A stretch of DNA of 64,000 bases from Sulfitobacter sp. BSw21498 (GCF_006064855.1 NZ_CP040753.1:2584001-2648000), one strand, 5' to 3'; positions 43,885 through 53,259 are shown, numbered from the stretch's first letter. The notes: generated by a model from the sequence alone, not told the origin. A program made the numbers and translations.

Positions 43885-46653
43885 ATGTCACAAAATGACC
43901 AACACCAAGCCGCCGCAGTGGAAGCTGAAGCCGCCGGCAAAGCCGGGCTGAGCCAGAGCGACCTCGACGAACTTGTCGCGTCTTCGGATACGGGCGGCAG
44001 GTCTGCGACCGGCAGCGTTGGTGTTTTTCTTGCTCTAACTGCGCTGGCATGGTCGCTTTTCCAACTGTGGATCGCATCCCCTCTTCCTTTTATTTTCGGC
44101 TGGGGCGTCTTTAACGACACCGAGGCACGCTCGATCCATCTGGCTTTTGCTATTTTCCTTGGCATCGCGGCCTTCCCTGCAGCGCGCACAAAGGTGCAGC
44201 TGGGGCTTGGCATTCTTGTGCCGGTGATGCTGGCCTATCTGTTTATGGTTGCGGCCAAAGACGGCACGCCGACGTGGTGGATTCCGCTGGTCGCCATCGC
44301 CATTGTCGCAACCGTTGTGCTTGGGTCGCCCAAGGATCGTATCCCGCTGTGGGAATGGGCCTTGGCGCTGGTCGGTGCGGCGTCGGCCCTATATTTGTTT
44401 GTCTATTACCGCGAAATCTCGGGCCGCGTGGGGGCACCGAACATGCAGGATACGGTCGTCTTTGTGATCGGCATTATGATCCTGCTTGAAGCAACGCGCC
44501 GCGCACTCGGGCCTGCGTTGATGATCGTCGCCTCGGTTTTCCTTGTGTACAATGTGCTGGGGCAGATGATGCCCGATATCATCGCGCACAAGGGGAACTC
44601 CCTGTCAGAGATCGTGAACCACCAGTGGATCACCACCGAAGGCGTGTTCGGGATCGCGCTTGGGGTTTCTACCTCGTTCGTCTTCCTCTTTGTGCTGTTC
44701 GGCGCCCTGCTGGATAAGGCCGGTGCCGGTAACTATTTCATCCAGGTTGCGTTCAGCCTGATGGGCCACATGAAGGGCGGGCCGGCAAAGGCTGCCGTGG
44801 TGTCCTCTGCGATGACGGGTCTGATTTCGGGGTCCTCCATCGCGAACGTGGTGACCACGGGGACATTTACCATTCCGTTGATGAAAAAGGTGGGATTCAG
44901 CTCTGAAAAAGCCGGCGCGGTAGAGGTGGCATCGTCGGTCAACGGGCAGATCATGCCGCCCGTGATGGGCGCTGCGGCCTTCTTGATGGTTGAATATGTA
45001 GGCATTCCCTATTTCGACGTGGTCAAACACGCCTTTTTGCCTGCCGTGATATCCTACATCGCGCTGGTCTATATCGTGCACCTCGAAGCCTTGAAGGCCG
45101 GTATGGTCGGGCTTGAACGCCCCTATACGCCCAAGCCGATTGTGCAACGTCTGCTGGTGTCTGCCTTTATCATCGCCTGTATCTGCGCGCTGAGCTTTGG
45201 TGTCTATTATGGCATGGGTTGGCTGCGCCCGGCCTTCCCCGACACTGCGGGCTATATCATCTTTGCGCTGCTAACGGCGGTCTATGCCGGTCTGCTGTAT
45301 ATCGGTTCGAAAGAAGAGCCGCTGGTGCTGGATGATCCGAATGAACCCGTCACGCGTCTGCCCTTACCGGGGCCCACGGTGCGGTCGGGTTTGCACTTTA
45401 TCCTGCCCATCGTCGTGCTGGTTTGGGCGCTGATGGTGGATCGCCTGTCGCCGGGACTGTCGGCATTCTGGGCCACGACCTATATGGTCTTTATCCTCGT
45501 GACACAGCGTCCGCTGATGGCGTTGTTCCGTGGTGAAAGCCAGTTCGCCAATGATGTGGTCGCGGGTATCCGTGATTTGATCGATGGGTTGGTCGTGGGT
45601 GCGCGCAATATGATCGGCATCGGTATCGCTACGGCGACCGCCGGCGTGATCGTAGGTGTCGTGAGCCAGACCGGCGTTGGCTCTGCGCTGGCAGATGTGG
45701 TCGAGGTGCTTTCGGGCGGTAATATCCTTGCGATCCTGTTCCTGACCGCGATCCTGTCGCTGATCCTTGGGATGGGGTTGCCGACAACGGCGAACTATAT
45801 CGTTGTATCGGCCCTGCTTGCGCCCGTTATCGTGACGCTTGGCCAGCAGAACGGCTTGATCGTGCCGCTGATCGCGGTGCATCTCTTTGTGTTCTACTTC
45901 GGCATCATGGCTGACGTGACACCGCCCGTGGGTCTTGCCAGCTTTGCCGCCGCCGCCGTGTCCGGTGGGGACCCGATCAAGACAGGTGTCGTTGCGTTCT
46001 TTTACAGCTTGCGGACTGCGGCGCTGCCATTCCTGTTCATCTTCAACACCGAACTTCTGTTGATCGATGTGACGGTGGTGCAGGGCATCTTTGTCTTCAT
46101 TGTCGCGACCATTGCGATGCTGCTGTTCGCGGCAGCGACCCAAGGGTGGTTTATGGCCCGCAACCGTTTCTACGAGACGATTGCCCTGCTGCTGATTGCC
46201 TTCACCCTGTTCCGGCCCGGTTTCTGGATGGATATGGTCTTTCCGCCCTATACCGAAGAGGCACCAGCCGCGATCGTTCAGGCCGCCGCCGATACCCCAT
46301 TGGGCGAAGACCTGCGTCTACGGGTGGCCGGTATCAATGATTTGGGCGATCCGATCGACTTTGTCGCCTTGTTGCCAATCAGCGAAGGCACCACCGGCGA
46401 GGAACGGCTGGAGGCAGCGGGCGTGATCACCCGTGTCGAGGACGATAAGATGTTCATCGACGATGTGCTCTATGGTTCAGCCGCGCAAGCTGCCGGTCTC
46501 GATTGGGATCAAGAGGTGCTGCGTGTTCTGAAACCCGTCCCAACCCCAAGTAAATATTGGATGTTCATCCCCGCGCTGTTACTGCTGGCCCTCGTGGTCG
46601 TGCTGCAACGGGGTCGCACAGCGCGTGCGGCGCGCAAAGAAGCGGTGGTGTAG
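43885..46653 (+). CDS. TAXI-TRAP transporter permease, fused small and large subunits
   Basis: A 922-residue inner-membrane protein joining the 4-helix DctQ-like subunit to the 12-helix DctM-like subunit. Landmarks of the large part are GLISGSSIANVVTTGTFTIPLMKKVGFS, MPPVMGAAAFLMVEY, ILGMGLPTTANYIV and FGIMADVTPPVGLASFAAAAVSGG (read in parts). After residue 790 a soluble PDZ-like segment follows (DTPLGEDLRLRVAGINDLG; EDDKMFIDDVLYGSAAQAAGLDWDQEV, read in parts), the DUF3394-type tail of this group. It uses a sodium gradient to import the TAXI ligand. The gene follows 123 bases after the binding protein gene. Confidence 0.95.
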   Translation: MSQNDQHQAAAVEAEAAGKAGLSQSDLDELVASSDTGGRSATGSVGVFLALTALAWSLFQLWIASPLPFIFGWGVFNDTEARSIHLAFAIFLGIAAFPAARTKVQLGLGILVPVMLAYLFMVAAKDGTPTWWIPLVAIAIVATVVLGSPKDRIPLWEWALALVGAASALYLFVYYREISGRVGAPNMQDTVVFVIGIMILLEATRRALGPALMIVASVFLVYNVLGQMMPDIIAHKGNSLSEIVNHQWITTEGVFGIALGVSTSFVFLFVLFGALLDKAGAGNYFIQVAFSLMGHMKGGPAKAAVVSSAMTGLISGSSIANVVTTGTFTIPLMKKVGFSSEKAGAVEVASSVNGQIMPPVMGAAAFLMVEYVGIPYFDVVKHAFLPAVISYIALVYIVHLEALKAGMVGLERPYTPKPIVQRLLVSAFIIACICALSFGVYYGMGWLRPAFPDTAGYIIFALLTAVYAGLLYIGSKEEPLVLDDPNEPVTRLPLPGPTVRSGLHFILPIVVLVWALMVDRLSPGLSAFWATTYMVFILVTQRPLMALFRGESQFANDVVAGIRDLIDGLVVGARNMIGIGIATATAGVIVGVVSQTGVGSALADVVEVLSGGNILAILFLTAILSLILGMGLPTTANYIVVSALLAPVIVTLGQQNGLIVPLIAVHLFVFYFGIMADVTPPVGLASFAAAAVSGGDPIKTGVVAFFYSLRTAALPFLFIFNTELLLIDVTVVQGIFVFIVATIAMLLFAAATQGWFMARNRFYETIALLLIAFTLFRPGFWMDMVFPPYTEEAPAAIVQAAADTPLGEDLRLRVAGINDLGDPIDFVALLPISEGTTGEERLEAAGVITRVEDDKMFIDDVLYGSAAQAAGLDWDQEVLRVLKPVPTPSKYWMFIPALLLLALVVVLQRGRTARAARKEAVV

Positions 46654-46770
46654 AAAATTAGTTTGTGCAGGTTACGCATAGAGGCCATGCAAATGCCGGT
46701 GGGGTCACCATCACGTCACGTGTTTAATATTCCCAACAATGGGGGTATGGACTCGTCACCTTGGGCGTAT

Positions 46771-46799
46771 GGGCGGAGTATTTCCGGCCCCTTCCGCCC
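46771..46799 (+). other. Hairpin in the leader of the amidase-decarboxylase operon
   Basis: GGGCGGA (46771-46777) pairs with TCCGCCC (46793-46799) around 15 bases, 22 bases before the nitrilase start. There is no T-run. It could be an attenuator or a leader structure separating this operon from the TRAP genes. Confidence 0.4.
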
Positions 46800-46820
46800 A
46801 TTTGGACGGAGTGACAAGTT

Positions 46821-47915
46821 ATGACACCTTTTGCGATTGCAGGCGTACAGATGTACGTCAACGCGCTGGAGTCCAACGTTGATGGCATGATCCAGCGACT
46901 GGACATCCTGATGGCGCGTTTTCCATGGACCCAGATGGTCCTGTTTTCCGAGCTGGCGCCTTTTGGCCCGCTTGACCAGTTTGCATTGCCCCCCGAAAAT
47001 GAAACGCTTGAGGTGTTTCAGGCTGCTGCACGCAAGCACCGTGTCTGGCTGATCCCCGGCTCCATGTTCCTCAAAAATCCCGAGGACGGGCGCGTGTACA
47101 ACACCGCCGTGGTGATCAACCCCGAGGGCGAGATCATCCGCCGTTACGCCAAAATGTTCCCGTTCCGGCCTTATGAATCCGGCATCGCGGCGGGCACTGA
47201 ATTCTGCGTCTTTGACGTGCCAGAGGTCGGGCGTTTCGGGCTGTCGATCTGCTATGACATGTGGTTCCCCGAAACCACGCGCCAGCTGACCAGCCAAGGC
47301 GTCGAAGTGTTGCTGACACCGGTTCTGACCGGCACCACCGACCGCGATGCAGAGCTGGCGATTGCCCGTGCGACCGCGGCGCAGTTCCAGTGTTATGTCT
47401 TTGCCGTCAACGGTTTGGGCGCGGGTGGCGTCGGTAAATCGCTGGTCGTTGATCCCACGTCGATGGTGCTGCACCAGTCCGCCGGTCAAGAAGACATGTT
47501 CCCGATCGAAGTCGACCTGTCGATGGTGCGCCGTCAGCGCGAAACCGGCATGAAAGGTCTGGGGCAGGTGCTTAAATCCTTCCGCGACCGGTCTACCGAT
47601 TTCTCGATCTATGACCGCTCCAGCGGGACGGACGCCTATCTGAACACACTTGGCCCGCTTGAGGTGCCGCATCAGGGGACCCGCGCCGGTCTGCACGTTG
47701 ATGTGCCCGCACAGCGCGTGCCCGATGCGCCTGCGTTCAAGGGGCATGAAACAACAATACCTGCGGTTCAACCGGGCTTTGCCCCCGAACCGCTGCCAAA
47801 TCCTACGGCGGGGACTGCCACTATCGCACCGCCTGTAGCTCCGGCTGCAGCGACACCAAACCCACCCGCAAAGCTCGGTGATCTACCGGGCAGCGGGCCG
47901 ACATCTAGCGGCTAG
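46821..47915 (+). CDS. Nitrilase superfamily amidase (carbon-nitrogen hydrolase)
   Basis: A 364-residue enzyme. The catalytic triad is visible: Glu44 (LFSELAPFG), Lys111 (YAKMFPFRPYE) and Cys144 (LSICYDMWFPE). The order and spacing fit branches that hydrolyse amides such as N-carbamoylputrescine or omega-amides; a C-terminal Pro/Ala-rich tail (residues 300-364) is unusual and probably disordered. AGTGACAAG is a weak site before the ATG. It is the first of four rightward genes (amidase, decarboxylase, ATP-grasp, C45 hydrolase) with gaps of 83, 24 and 18 bases. This suggests it opens or trims an amide made or used by the others. Confidence 0.9.
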   Translation: MTPFAIAGVQMYVNALESNVDGMIQRLDILMARFPWTQMVLFSELAPFGPLDQFALPPENETLEVFQAAARKHRVWLIPGSMFLKNPEDGRVYNTAVVINPEGEIIRRYAKMFPFRPYESGIAAGTEFCVFDVPEVGRFGLSICYDMWFPETTRQLTSQGVEVLLTPVLTGTTDRDAELAIARATAAQFQCYVFAVNGLGAGGVGKSLVVDPTSMVLHQSAGQEDMFPIEVDLSMVRRQRETGMKGLGQVLKSFRDRSTDFSIYDRSSGTDAYLNTLGPLEVPHQGTRAGLHVDVPAQRVPDAPAFKGHETTIPAVQPGFAPEPLPNPTAGTATIAPPVAPAAATPNPPAKLGDLPGSGPTSSG

Positions 47916-47998
47916 GCTGCGGCACTCAGGTCCGGTGCTTTTCAAAAGTGCCGGACATCGGGATGCAGCAGTCGACCGCCCAAAGCGGAGTACGATTG

Positions 47999-50737
47999 AT
48001 GCATTCTATGAACGACTATTCGTCGGCAATTCAGTTGCGGTCCGACCGATGGAGCGCGCTGCGTGAAGCAGCAAGCGGGCTCACCCGCGCCACCACAGCG
48101 AAAGAAACCGACACCCTGCGCGCCAAATGCGCAACGCTGTTTGAATCACTGTCGCTGATCGAACCCTATTGGGCCTTTCCGGGCATGGCAGCGTTCGAAC
48201 ACCTGCAGCGGATGCTGAACAACAACAGCGTTGGCGATATGTCCTTTGCCGTGAACCGCATCACGCGGGCGCTGACAACGGGGGCCTATCGCCGTCGCAC
48301 CATCCCGCTGGAACGCGACAGCATCGACCATGACGAACATGACGACGAGGCCATGCTGTCCCCCGAAGCGCGGGCGCTGACCAAGCCGTATTTCGAGGTG
48401 TTGATCGTCGATGACGTGAATGACCAGCAGGAACGCTGGCTGAAATCCAACGTCAGCCGGATGCGCCGCCCCGAAGACCCGTTCCACTATGAGGCGGTGG
48501 TGGTCAAATCCATCGAAGACGCGCTGATCGCGGTGCTGTTCAACCACAATATCCAAGCCATCGTTGTGCGCCCGGGCCTGACGCTCAAATCCAAAATGGA
48601 CGAGACTATTCTGGTCCGCTACCTCGCGCGCGCCGGCGGGCAGGAGGAGATCGACAAGCTCCAGCCGGAAAACTATGGCCCCGAACTATGCCGGATGATC
48701 GCCAAGGTACGCCCCGAGCTTGATGCCTATCTGGTCACGGAACGGTCAGTCGAAGACATCGCGGGTCTGGATCTGGGGATCTGCCGTCGGGTCTTTTACA
48801 ACCAAGAAGACTTTATGGAGCTGCATCTGAACATTCTGCGCGGGGTGCAGGCCCGGAACAAATCGCCATTCTTTACGGCGCTTGTCGAATATTCCAAACA
48901 GCCCACGGGTGTCTTCCACGCCATGCCGATCAGCCGCGGCAAGTCGATCACGCGGTCGCACTGGATCCAGGACATGGGGGCGTTTTACGGGCCGAACATC
49001 TTTCTTGCGGAAACCTCGGCCACGTCTGGGGGGCTGGACAGCTTGCTGGAACCCCATGGGCCCATCAAAGAGGCGCAGGAACTGGCAAGCCGCGCTTTCG
49101 GATCCAAGCAGACATTCTTTGCCACCAACGGGACGTCGACCTGTAACAAGATCGTCGTGCAGGCGCTGGTCCGGCCCGGTGACATCGTGCTGGTGGACCG
49201 CGACTGCCACAAATCCCACCACTACGGGATGGTGCTGGCAGGTGCGCAGGTGTGTTACCTCGATAGCTATCCGCTGAACGAATATTCCATGTATGGTGCC
49301 GTGCCGCTGCGTGAGATCAAGCACCAGTTGCTGGCGCTCAAGGCGGCGGGCAAGCTGAATCAGGTGCGCATGTTGCTGCTGACCAACTGCACGTTCGACG
49401 GGCTGGTCTATAACGTCGAGCGGGTGATGGAGGAGTGTCTGGCGATCAAGCCCGACCTGATCTTCCTGTGGGACGAGGCGTGGTTTGCCTTTGCCCGCTT
49501 TAACCCGACCTACCGCCAGCGTACCGGCATGAACGCCGCCAATACGCTGCGTGTGCGGTTCAAGTCGGACGATCATCGCGCCGCCTATGAAAAGCAGCAG
49601 GCAGAGCTGAAAGACGCAGACGACGAAACGTTGCTGAATACGCGGCTGATCCCTGCGCCCAACGCGCGGGTGCGGGTCTATACCACGCAATCGACCCATA
49701 AAACGCTGACATCCCTGCGACAGGGTTCGATGATTCACGTGAACGATCAGGACTTTAAGGGCGAGGTGGAGCAGAGCTTCCACGAAGCCTATATGACCCA
49801 TACCTCGACCTCGCCGAACTACCAGATCATCGCCTCGCTTGATGTGGGGCGGCGTCAGGTCGAGCTTGAAGGCTTTGAATTCGTGCAGCGCCAGATCGAG
49901 GCCGCTTTGTCGATGCGCCGCGCGATTGCCGACCACCCGCTGCTGAACAAATACTTTAAGGTGCTGACCGCGGGCGACATGATCCCGCAAGAATATCGCG
50001 AAAGCGGGGTGACCAGCTATTACGATCAGCAACAGGGCTGGACCGATATGTGGGACTGCTGGGAGAAGGACCAGTTTGTCTTGGATGCCAGCCGTGTGAC
50101 GCTGCTAGTCGGCGGTACGGGCTGGGACGGTGACACGTTCAAGACCGATATCCTGATGGACAAATACGGCATCCAGATCAATAAGACCTCGCGCAATACC
50201 GTTTTGTTCATGACCAACATCGGCACCACGCGGTCCAGCGTCGCCTATCTGATCGAAGTGCTGGTGGAGATCGCCAGATCGTTGGACGACCGTCTGGATG
50301 ACGCCAGCAAGATGGAACGCCGGTCCTTCGACAACCGCGTTGCCAACCTGATGGAGAACTATCCGCCGCTGCCGGACTTTAGCCGTTTCCACGAGGCGTT
50401 CCGAAACGACAACGTGACCTCAGAAGGTGATATTCGCACGGCGTTCTTCCTCGCTTATGACGAAAAGAACACCGATTACCTTGAACTGAACGGCACGCTA
50501 AAGGATGCGATGGACGCCAACCAGACGGTCGTGTCTGCCAGCTTTATCATCCCCTATCCCCCCGGCTTTCCCATCCTTGTCCCCGGACAGGTGGTGAGCC
50601 AGGAAATCTTGTCGTTCATGCGGAATTTGGACGTCAGCGAAATCCACGGTTACCGCCCCGATCTGGGGCTACGCGTCTTTACGGATGCGGCGCTGAAACG
50701 GGTGCGCAAGAAAAACCTGTCGTCTTCACCTGACTAA
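47999..50737 (+). CDS. Orn/Lys/Arg decarboxylase family protein, long form
   Basis: About 912 residues. It has an N-terminal extension of some 125 residues, then a receiver-like wing domain (FEVLIVDDVNDQQERWL; about 120-250). A fold-type I PLP domain follows, with ATSGGLDSLL, FFATNGTSTCNKIVVQALVRPGD and FLWDEAWFAFARF. The Schiff-base Lys568 lies in STQSTHKTL-like QSTHKTLTSLRQGSM. The C-terminal domain has SASFIIPYPPGFPILVPGQVV. Inducible enterobacterial decarboxylases have 710-755 residues, so this belongs to a longer, less studied branch. It would remove CO2 from a basic amino acid to give a polyamine or agmatine; the substrate cannot be told. GGAG precedes the ATG at 47999. Confidence 0.9.
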   Translation: MHSMNDYSSAIQLRSDRWSALREAASGLTRATTAKETDTLRAKCATLFESLSLIEPYWAFPGMAAFEHLQRMLNNNSVGDMSFAVNRITRALTTGAYRRRTIPLERDSIDHDEHDDEAMLSPEARALTKPYFEVLIVDDVNDQQERWLKSNVSRMRRPEDPFHYEAVVVKSIEDALIAVLFNHNIQAIVVRPGLTLKSKMDETILVRYLARAGGQEEIDKLQPENYGPELCRMIAKVRPELDAYLVTERSVEDIAGLDLGICRRVFYNQEDFMELHLNILRGVQARNKSPFFTALVEYSKQPTGVFHAMPISRGKSITRSHWIQDMGAFYGPNIFLAETSATSGGLDSLLEPHGPIKEAQELASRAFGSKQTFFATNGTSTCNKIVVQALVRPGDIVLVDRDCHKSHHYGMVLAGAQVCYLDSYPLNEYSMYGAVPLREIKHQLLALKAAGKLNQVRMLLLTNCTFDGLVYNVERVMEECLAIKPDLIFLWDEAWFAFARFNPTYRQRTGMNAANTLRVRFKSDDHRAAYEKQQAELKDADDETLLNTRLIPAPNARVRVYTTQSTHKTLTSLRQGSMIHVNDQDFKGEVEQSFHEAYMTHTSTSPNYQIIASLDVGRRQVELEGFEFVQRQIEAALSMRRAIADHPLLNKYFKVLTAGDMIPQEYRESGVTSYYDQQQGWTDMWDCWEKDQFVLDASRVTLLVGGTGWDGDTFKTDILMDKYGIQINKTSRNTVLFMTNIGTTRSSVAYLIEVLVEIARSLDDRLDDASKMERRSFDNRVANLMENYPPLPDFSRFHEAFRNDNVTSEGDIRTAFFLAYDEKNTDYLELNGTLKDAMDANQTVVSASFIIPYPPGFPILVPGQVVSQEILSFMRNLDVSEIHGYRPDLGLRVFTDAALKRVRKKNLSSSPD

Positions 50738-50761
50738 GATTAAGCAAAGGACCAAAATATC

Positions 50762-52222
50762 ATGACAACGACTGTTCTCAAGAATATCTCGGAAATTCGC
50801 CGGTTCTTTCACCGTAACGAAGACCCTGTGTACTTTATCTCGGCCACGAACTTTAACCTTCTGGGTCTCGATGAGTGGGTGAAAAACTTCAAATACATCT
50901 GCTATATTGACTGCTACGGCGGCAAGCACCCGAACGTGTTCTGCCCCTCGGAGCAGCCCCATGCGGAATTCCAGAGCATCGAAGACATCAACAATTATCT
51001 GCTGCAGCACAAAGAGGTTATCGACTTCATCAAGCGGCGCGGTGGCAAGCCCAAGTTCGTGTTCCTGATGTTTGACGAGGAAACTGAACGCCTGTCGAAA
51101 GAGCTGGGGGCGGATGTCTGGTTCCCCAAGGCCAAGCTGCGCACCAAGATGGACAACAAGATCGAAACCGTCCGTATCGGCAACAAGGCCGGTGTGCCGT
51201 CGGTGCCGAACGTGCTGGCCGAGGTCAAGGATTACGAAGACCTCAAAAAAACCTGCGAGAAGGCCGGGATCGGGCACGATCTGGTGCTGCAATCCGCCTT
51301 TGGCGACAGTGGTCACACGACGTTCTTTATCAAGTCCGAAGCAGACTTCCGCCGTCATGAATCCGAGATCGTCGGCGAGGGCGAGATCAAGATCATGAAG
51401 CGCATCGACTGTCGCGGCTCGGCCATCGAGGCATGTGCCACCAAGGAAGGCACGATCGTGGGCCCGCTGATGACCGAGCTCGTTGGCTTTAAGGATCTGA
51501 CGCCCTATCGCGGCGGTTGGTGTGGTAATGAAATCCTGTCGACGGCCTTTCCGCCCAAGGTCCGCCAGAAAGCGCGCGAGCTGACTTATAAATTCGGGGA
51601 ACAGCTGCGCAAGGAAGGCTATCGTGGCTATTTCGAACTGGATTTCCTGATCGACAAAAAGACCGGAGACATCTGGCTGGGCGAGCTGAACCCGCGCATC
51701 ACAGGCGCGTCGTCGATGACGAACCACGCGGCCTTTGCGCACGCCGATGCGCCGCTGTTCCTGTTCCACCTGCTGGAGTTCAGCAAAAAGAAGTTCAATC
51801 TGGATGTCGAAGAGCTGAACAACCGCTGGGCCGACCCGCAGAACATCGACGGCTGGAGCCAGATGGTGATCAAACACACCGACGACAGCGTCGATATCTG
51901 CACCGAAGCGCCAGAGACTGGTATCTACAAGATGAAGGAAGACGGCAGTGTGGTGTTTGACCGCTTTGACTATCACCGTCGTGCCGTGGAATCCGAGAAC
52001 GAGGCGTTTTTCCTGCGCATCTTGCGACCGGGTGATTACCGCTATGAAGGGGCCGACATTGGCATCCTTGTGACCCGTGGGCGGTCGATGACCAAGTCTT
52101 TCCAGTTGAATGAGCGCGCGAAAAAGTGGATTCACGGGATCAAGCAATCGGTGAATGGTCGTCCGTTGCCCGTCGCCGAGGCGGGGCCAGCGATGTCTGA
52201 TCCGGCGTTCAAGATACTCTAA
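50762..52222 (+). CDS. ATP-grasp family ligase
   Basis: A 486-residue ATP-grasp protein, 24 bases after the decarboxylase gene. The middle has VRIGNKAGVPSVPNV, DLVLQSAFGDSGHTTFFI (ATP-binding loop), KIMKRIDCRGSAIEA and, for magnesium, Glu292 (GYFELDFLID) and Glu308-Asn310 (LGELNPRITG). This is the order of carboxylate-amine ligases, biotin-carboxylase-like and D-Ala-D-Ala-like enzymes, which join a carboxylate to an amine or other nucleophile through an acyl phosphate. No biotin-carboxyl-carrier partner is present, which argues against carboxylase function. With a decarboxylase in the same operon, the acceptor may be its amine product. No exact substrate family is recognised. Confidence 0.85.
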   Translation: MTTTVLKNISEIRRFFHRNEDPVYFISATNFNLLGLDEWVKNFKYICYIDCYGGKHPNVFCPSEQPHAEFQSIEDINNYLLQHKEVIDFIKRRGGKPKFVFLMFDEETERLSKELGADVWFPKAKLRTKMDNKIETVRIGNKAGVPSVPNVLAEVKDYEDLKKTCEKAGIGHDLVLQSAFGDSGHTTFFIKSEADFRRHESEIVGEGEIKIMKRIDCRGSAIEACATKEGTIVGPLMTELVGFKDLTPYRGGWCGNEILSTAFPPKVRQKARELTYKFGEQLRKEGYRGYFELDFLIDKKTGDIWLGELNPRITGASSMTNHAAFAHADAPLFLFHLLEFSKKKFNLDVEELNNRWADPQNIDGWSQMVIKHTDDSVDICTEAPETGIYKMKEDGSVVFDRFDYHRRAVESENEAFFLRILRPGDYRYEGADIGILVTRGRSMTKSFQLNERAKKWIHGIKQSVNGRPLPVAEAGPAMSDPAFKIL

Positions 52223-52240
52223 GCACCGAAAGGGCAGCAC

Positions 52241-53215
52241 ATGCTGTGGCGTGCCATTTCAGAAGAATTGCCCGGCCCGAAATGGGCCGGGCTTTTCGCC
52301 GAATATTGGCCCTTCTACCGTAAATGGTGGCTGAAGGAAGGTGAGCCCGCGCGCCCGACCTATGCCGAATGCCGTCGTGCGCTTAAAACTCATATGCCCG
52401 ACCTAATCCCGCTTTACGAAGACCTGTGCGACCAGGCGGGCGGCGGTGATCTGGCTGCGCGGTTCCTGAGCTTCTATTGCCCGCCGCCCTATCTATCGGG
52501 GTGCAGTCAGGCGGTTTGGGGCGGCAAGGAACCCGTCATGGTGCGCAACTATGACTATAATACCAACGCGTTCGACAGTCTGGTTTTGCGCACCGGCTGG
52601 AACGGTCGTCGCGTGATGGGCACATCTGACGGGCTGTTCGGGTTGGTCGACGGGGTGAATGACGCGGGTTTGTCGATTTCGCTGACGTTTGGTGGCCGTC
52701 GTGTAGTGGGCGTTGGTTTTGGCGTGCCGCTGATCCTGCGTTATGTGTTGCAAACTTGCGAAACTACGGAACAGGCCGGTGAAATTCTGGCGCGTGTGCC
52801 GACCCACATGAGCTATAACGTCACCGTGCTGGACCGCAAACGCAAGTATCTGACCGCGCTGATGGCACCGGATCGTCCGGCGATCATCACCAAGGCGGCC
52901 GTGGCGACGAACCATCAGGAAAACGTCGAATGGATCAGCCACGCACGGTTCACCGCGACGGTCGAGCGTGAAAGATACCTGCTGCAACGGCTGCGGTTTC
53001 ACCGTGATCCGGAAGAAAAGTTCATCAGCACGTTCCTCAAGCCGCCGCTTTATTCGCACCAGTTCAACGCAGGCTTTGGCACGCTTTACACCGCCGTCTA
53101 TCGCCCGAGAAAACGCGAGATGGAGCACCGCTGGCCCGGAACCGTCTGGCATCAAAAACTGGATGCGTTCGAGGAAGGGTCACGCAATGTGCTGATGCCC
53201 GTCACGGTAAGGTAG
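52241..53215 (+). CDS. C45-type Ntn acyltransferase/amide hydrolase
   Basis: A 324-residue Ntn-fold protein. SGCSQAVWGG with Gly87-Cys88 is the self-cleavage site, which would free Cys88 as the nucleophile, and RNYDY (102-106) is the conserved Asn/Asp block of the isopenicillin-N acyltransferase/NAAA/bile-salt-hydrolase group. LVDGVNDAGLSISLTFGG and VATNHQ fit the same family. Residues 1-87 are a long propeptide-like helical region. It begins 18 bases after the ATP-grasp gene and ends the operon. It may hydrolyse or transfer the acyl group of an amide formed by the ligase. No signal peptide, so it acts in the cytoplasm. Confidence 0.85.
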   Translation: MLWRAISEELPGPKWAGLFAEYWPFYRKWWLKEGEPARPTYAECRRALKTHMPDLIPLYEDLCDQAGGGDLAARFLSFYCPPPYLSGCSQAVWGGKEPVMVRNYDYNTNAFDSLVLRTGWNGRRVMGTSDGLFGLVDGVNDAGLSISLTFGGRRVVGVGFGVPLILRYVLQTCETTEQAGEILARVPTHMSYNVTVLDRKRKYLTALMAPDRPAIITKAAVATNHQENVEWISHARFTATVERERYLLQRLRFHRDPEEKFISTFLKPPLYSHQFNAGFGTLYTAVYRPRKREMEHRWPGTVWHQKLDAFEEGSRNVLMPVTVR

Positions 53216-53231
53216 ACCGCGGGCACGCATG

Positions 53232-53259
53232 AAAAAAGGCGGGACATCTGCCCCGCCTT
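53232..53259 (-). terminator. Terminator of the PfpI gene (leftward)
   Basis: AAGGCGGG (53236-53243) pairs with CCCGCCTT (53252-53259); reading leftward a T-run follows. It lies between two convergent genes and may also end the rightward operon. Confidence 0.75.

Noticed and set aside
45364..46143. Leftward open frame of 259 codons, Arg/His/Gln/Asp-rich
   Set aside because: It is antisense to the membrane helices of the TRAP permease, which produces such hydrophilic shadow proteins.
48746..50032. Leftward open frame of 428 codons inside the decarboxylase gene
   Set aside because: It is antisense to a well-conserved PLP enzyme; no family motif, and His/Arg-rich composition typical of GC-rich shadow frames.
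50726..52240. Leftward open frame of 504 codons across the ATP-grasp gene
   Set aside because: It covers exactly the opposite strand of the ATP-grasp gene, whose motifs and spacing are convincing; the shadow has no recognisable domain.
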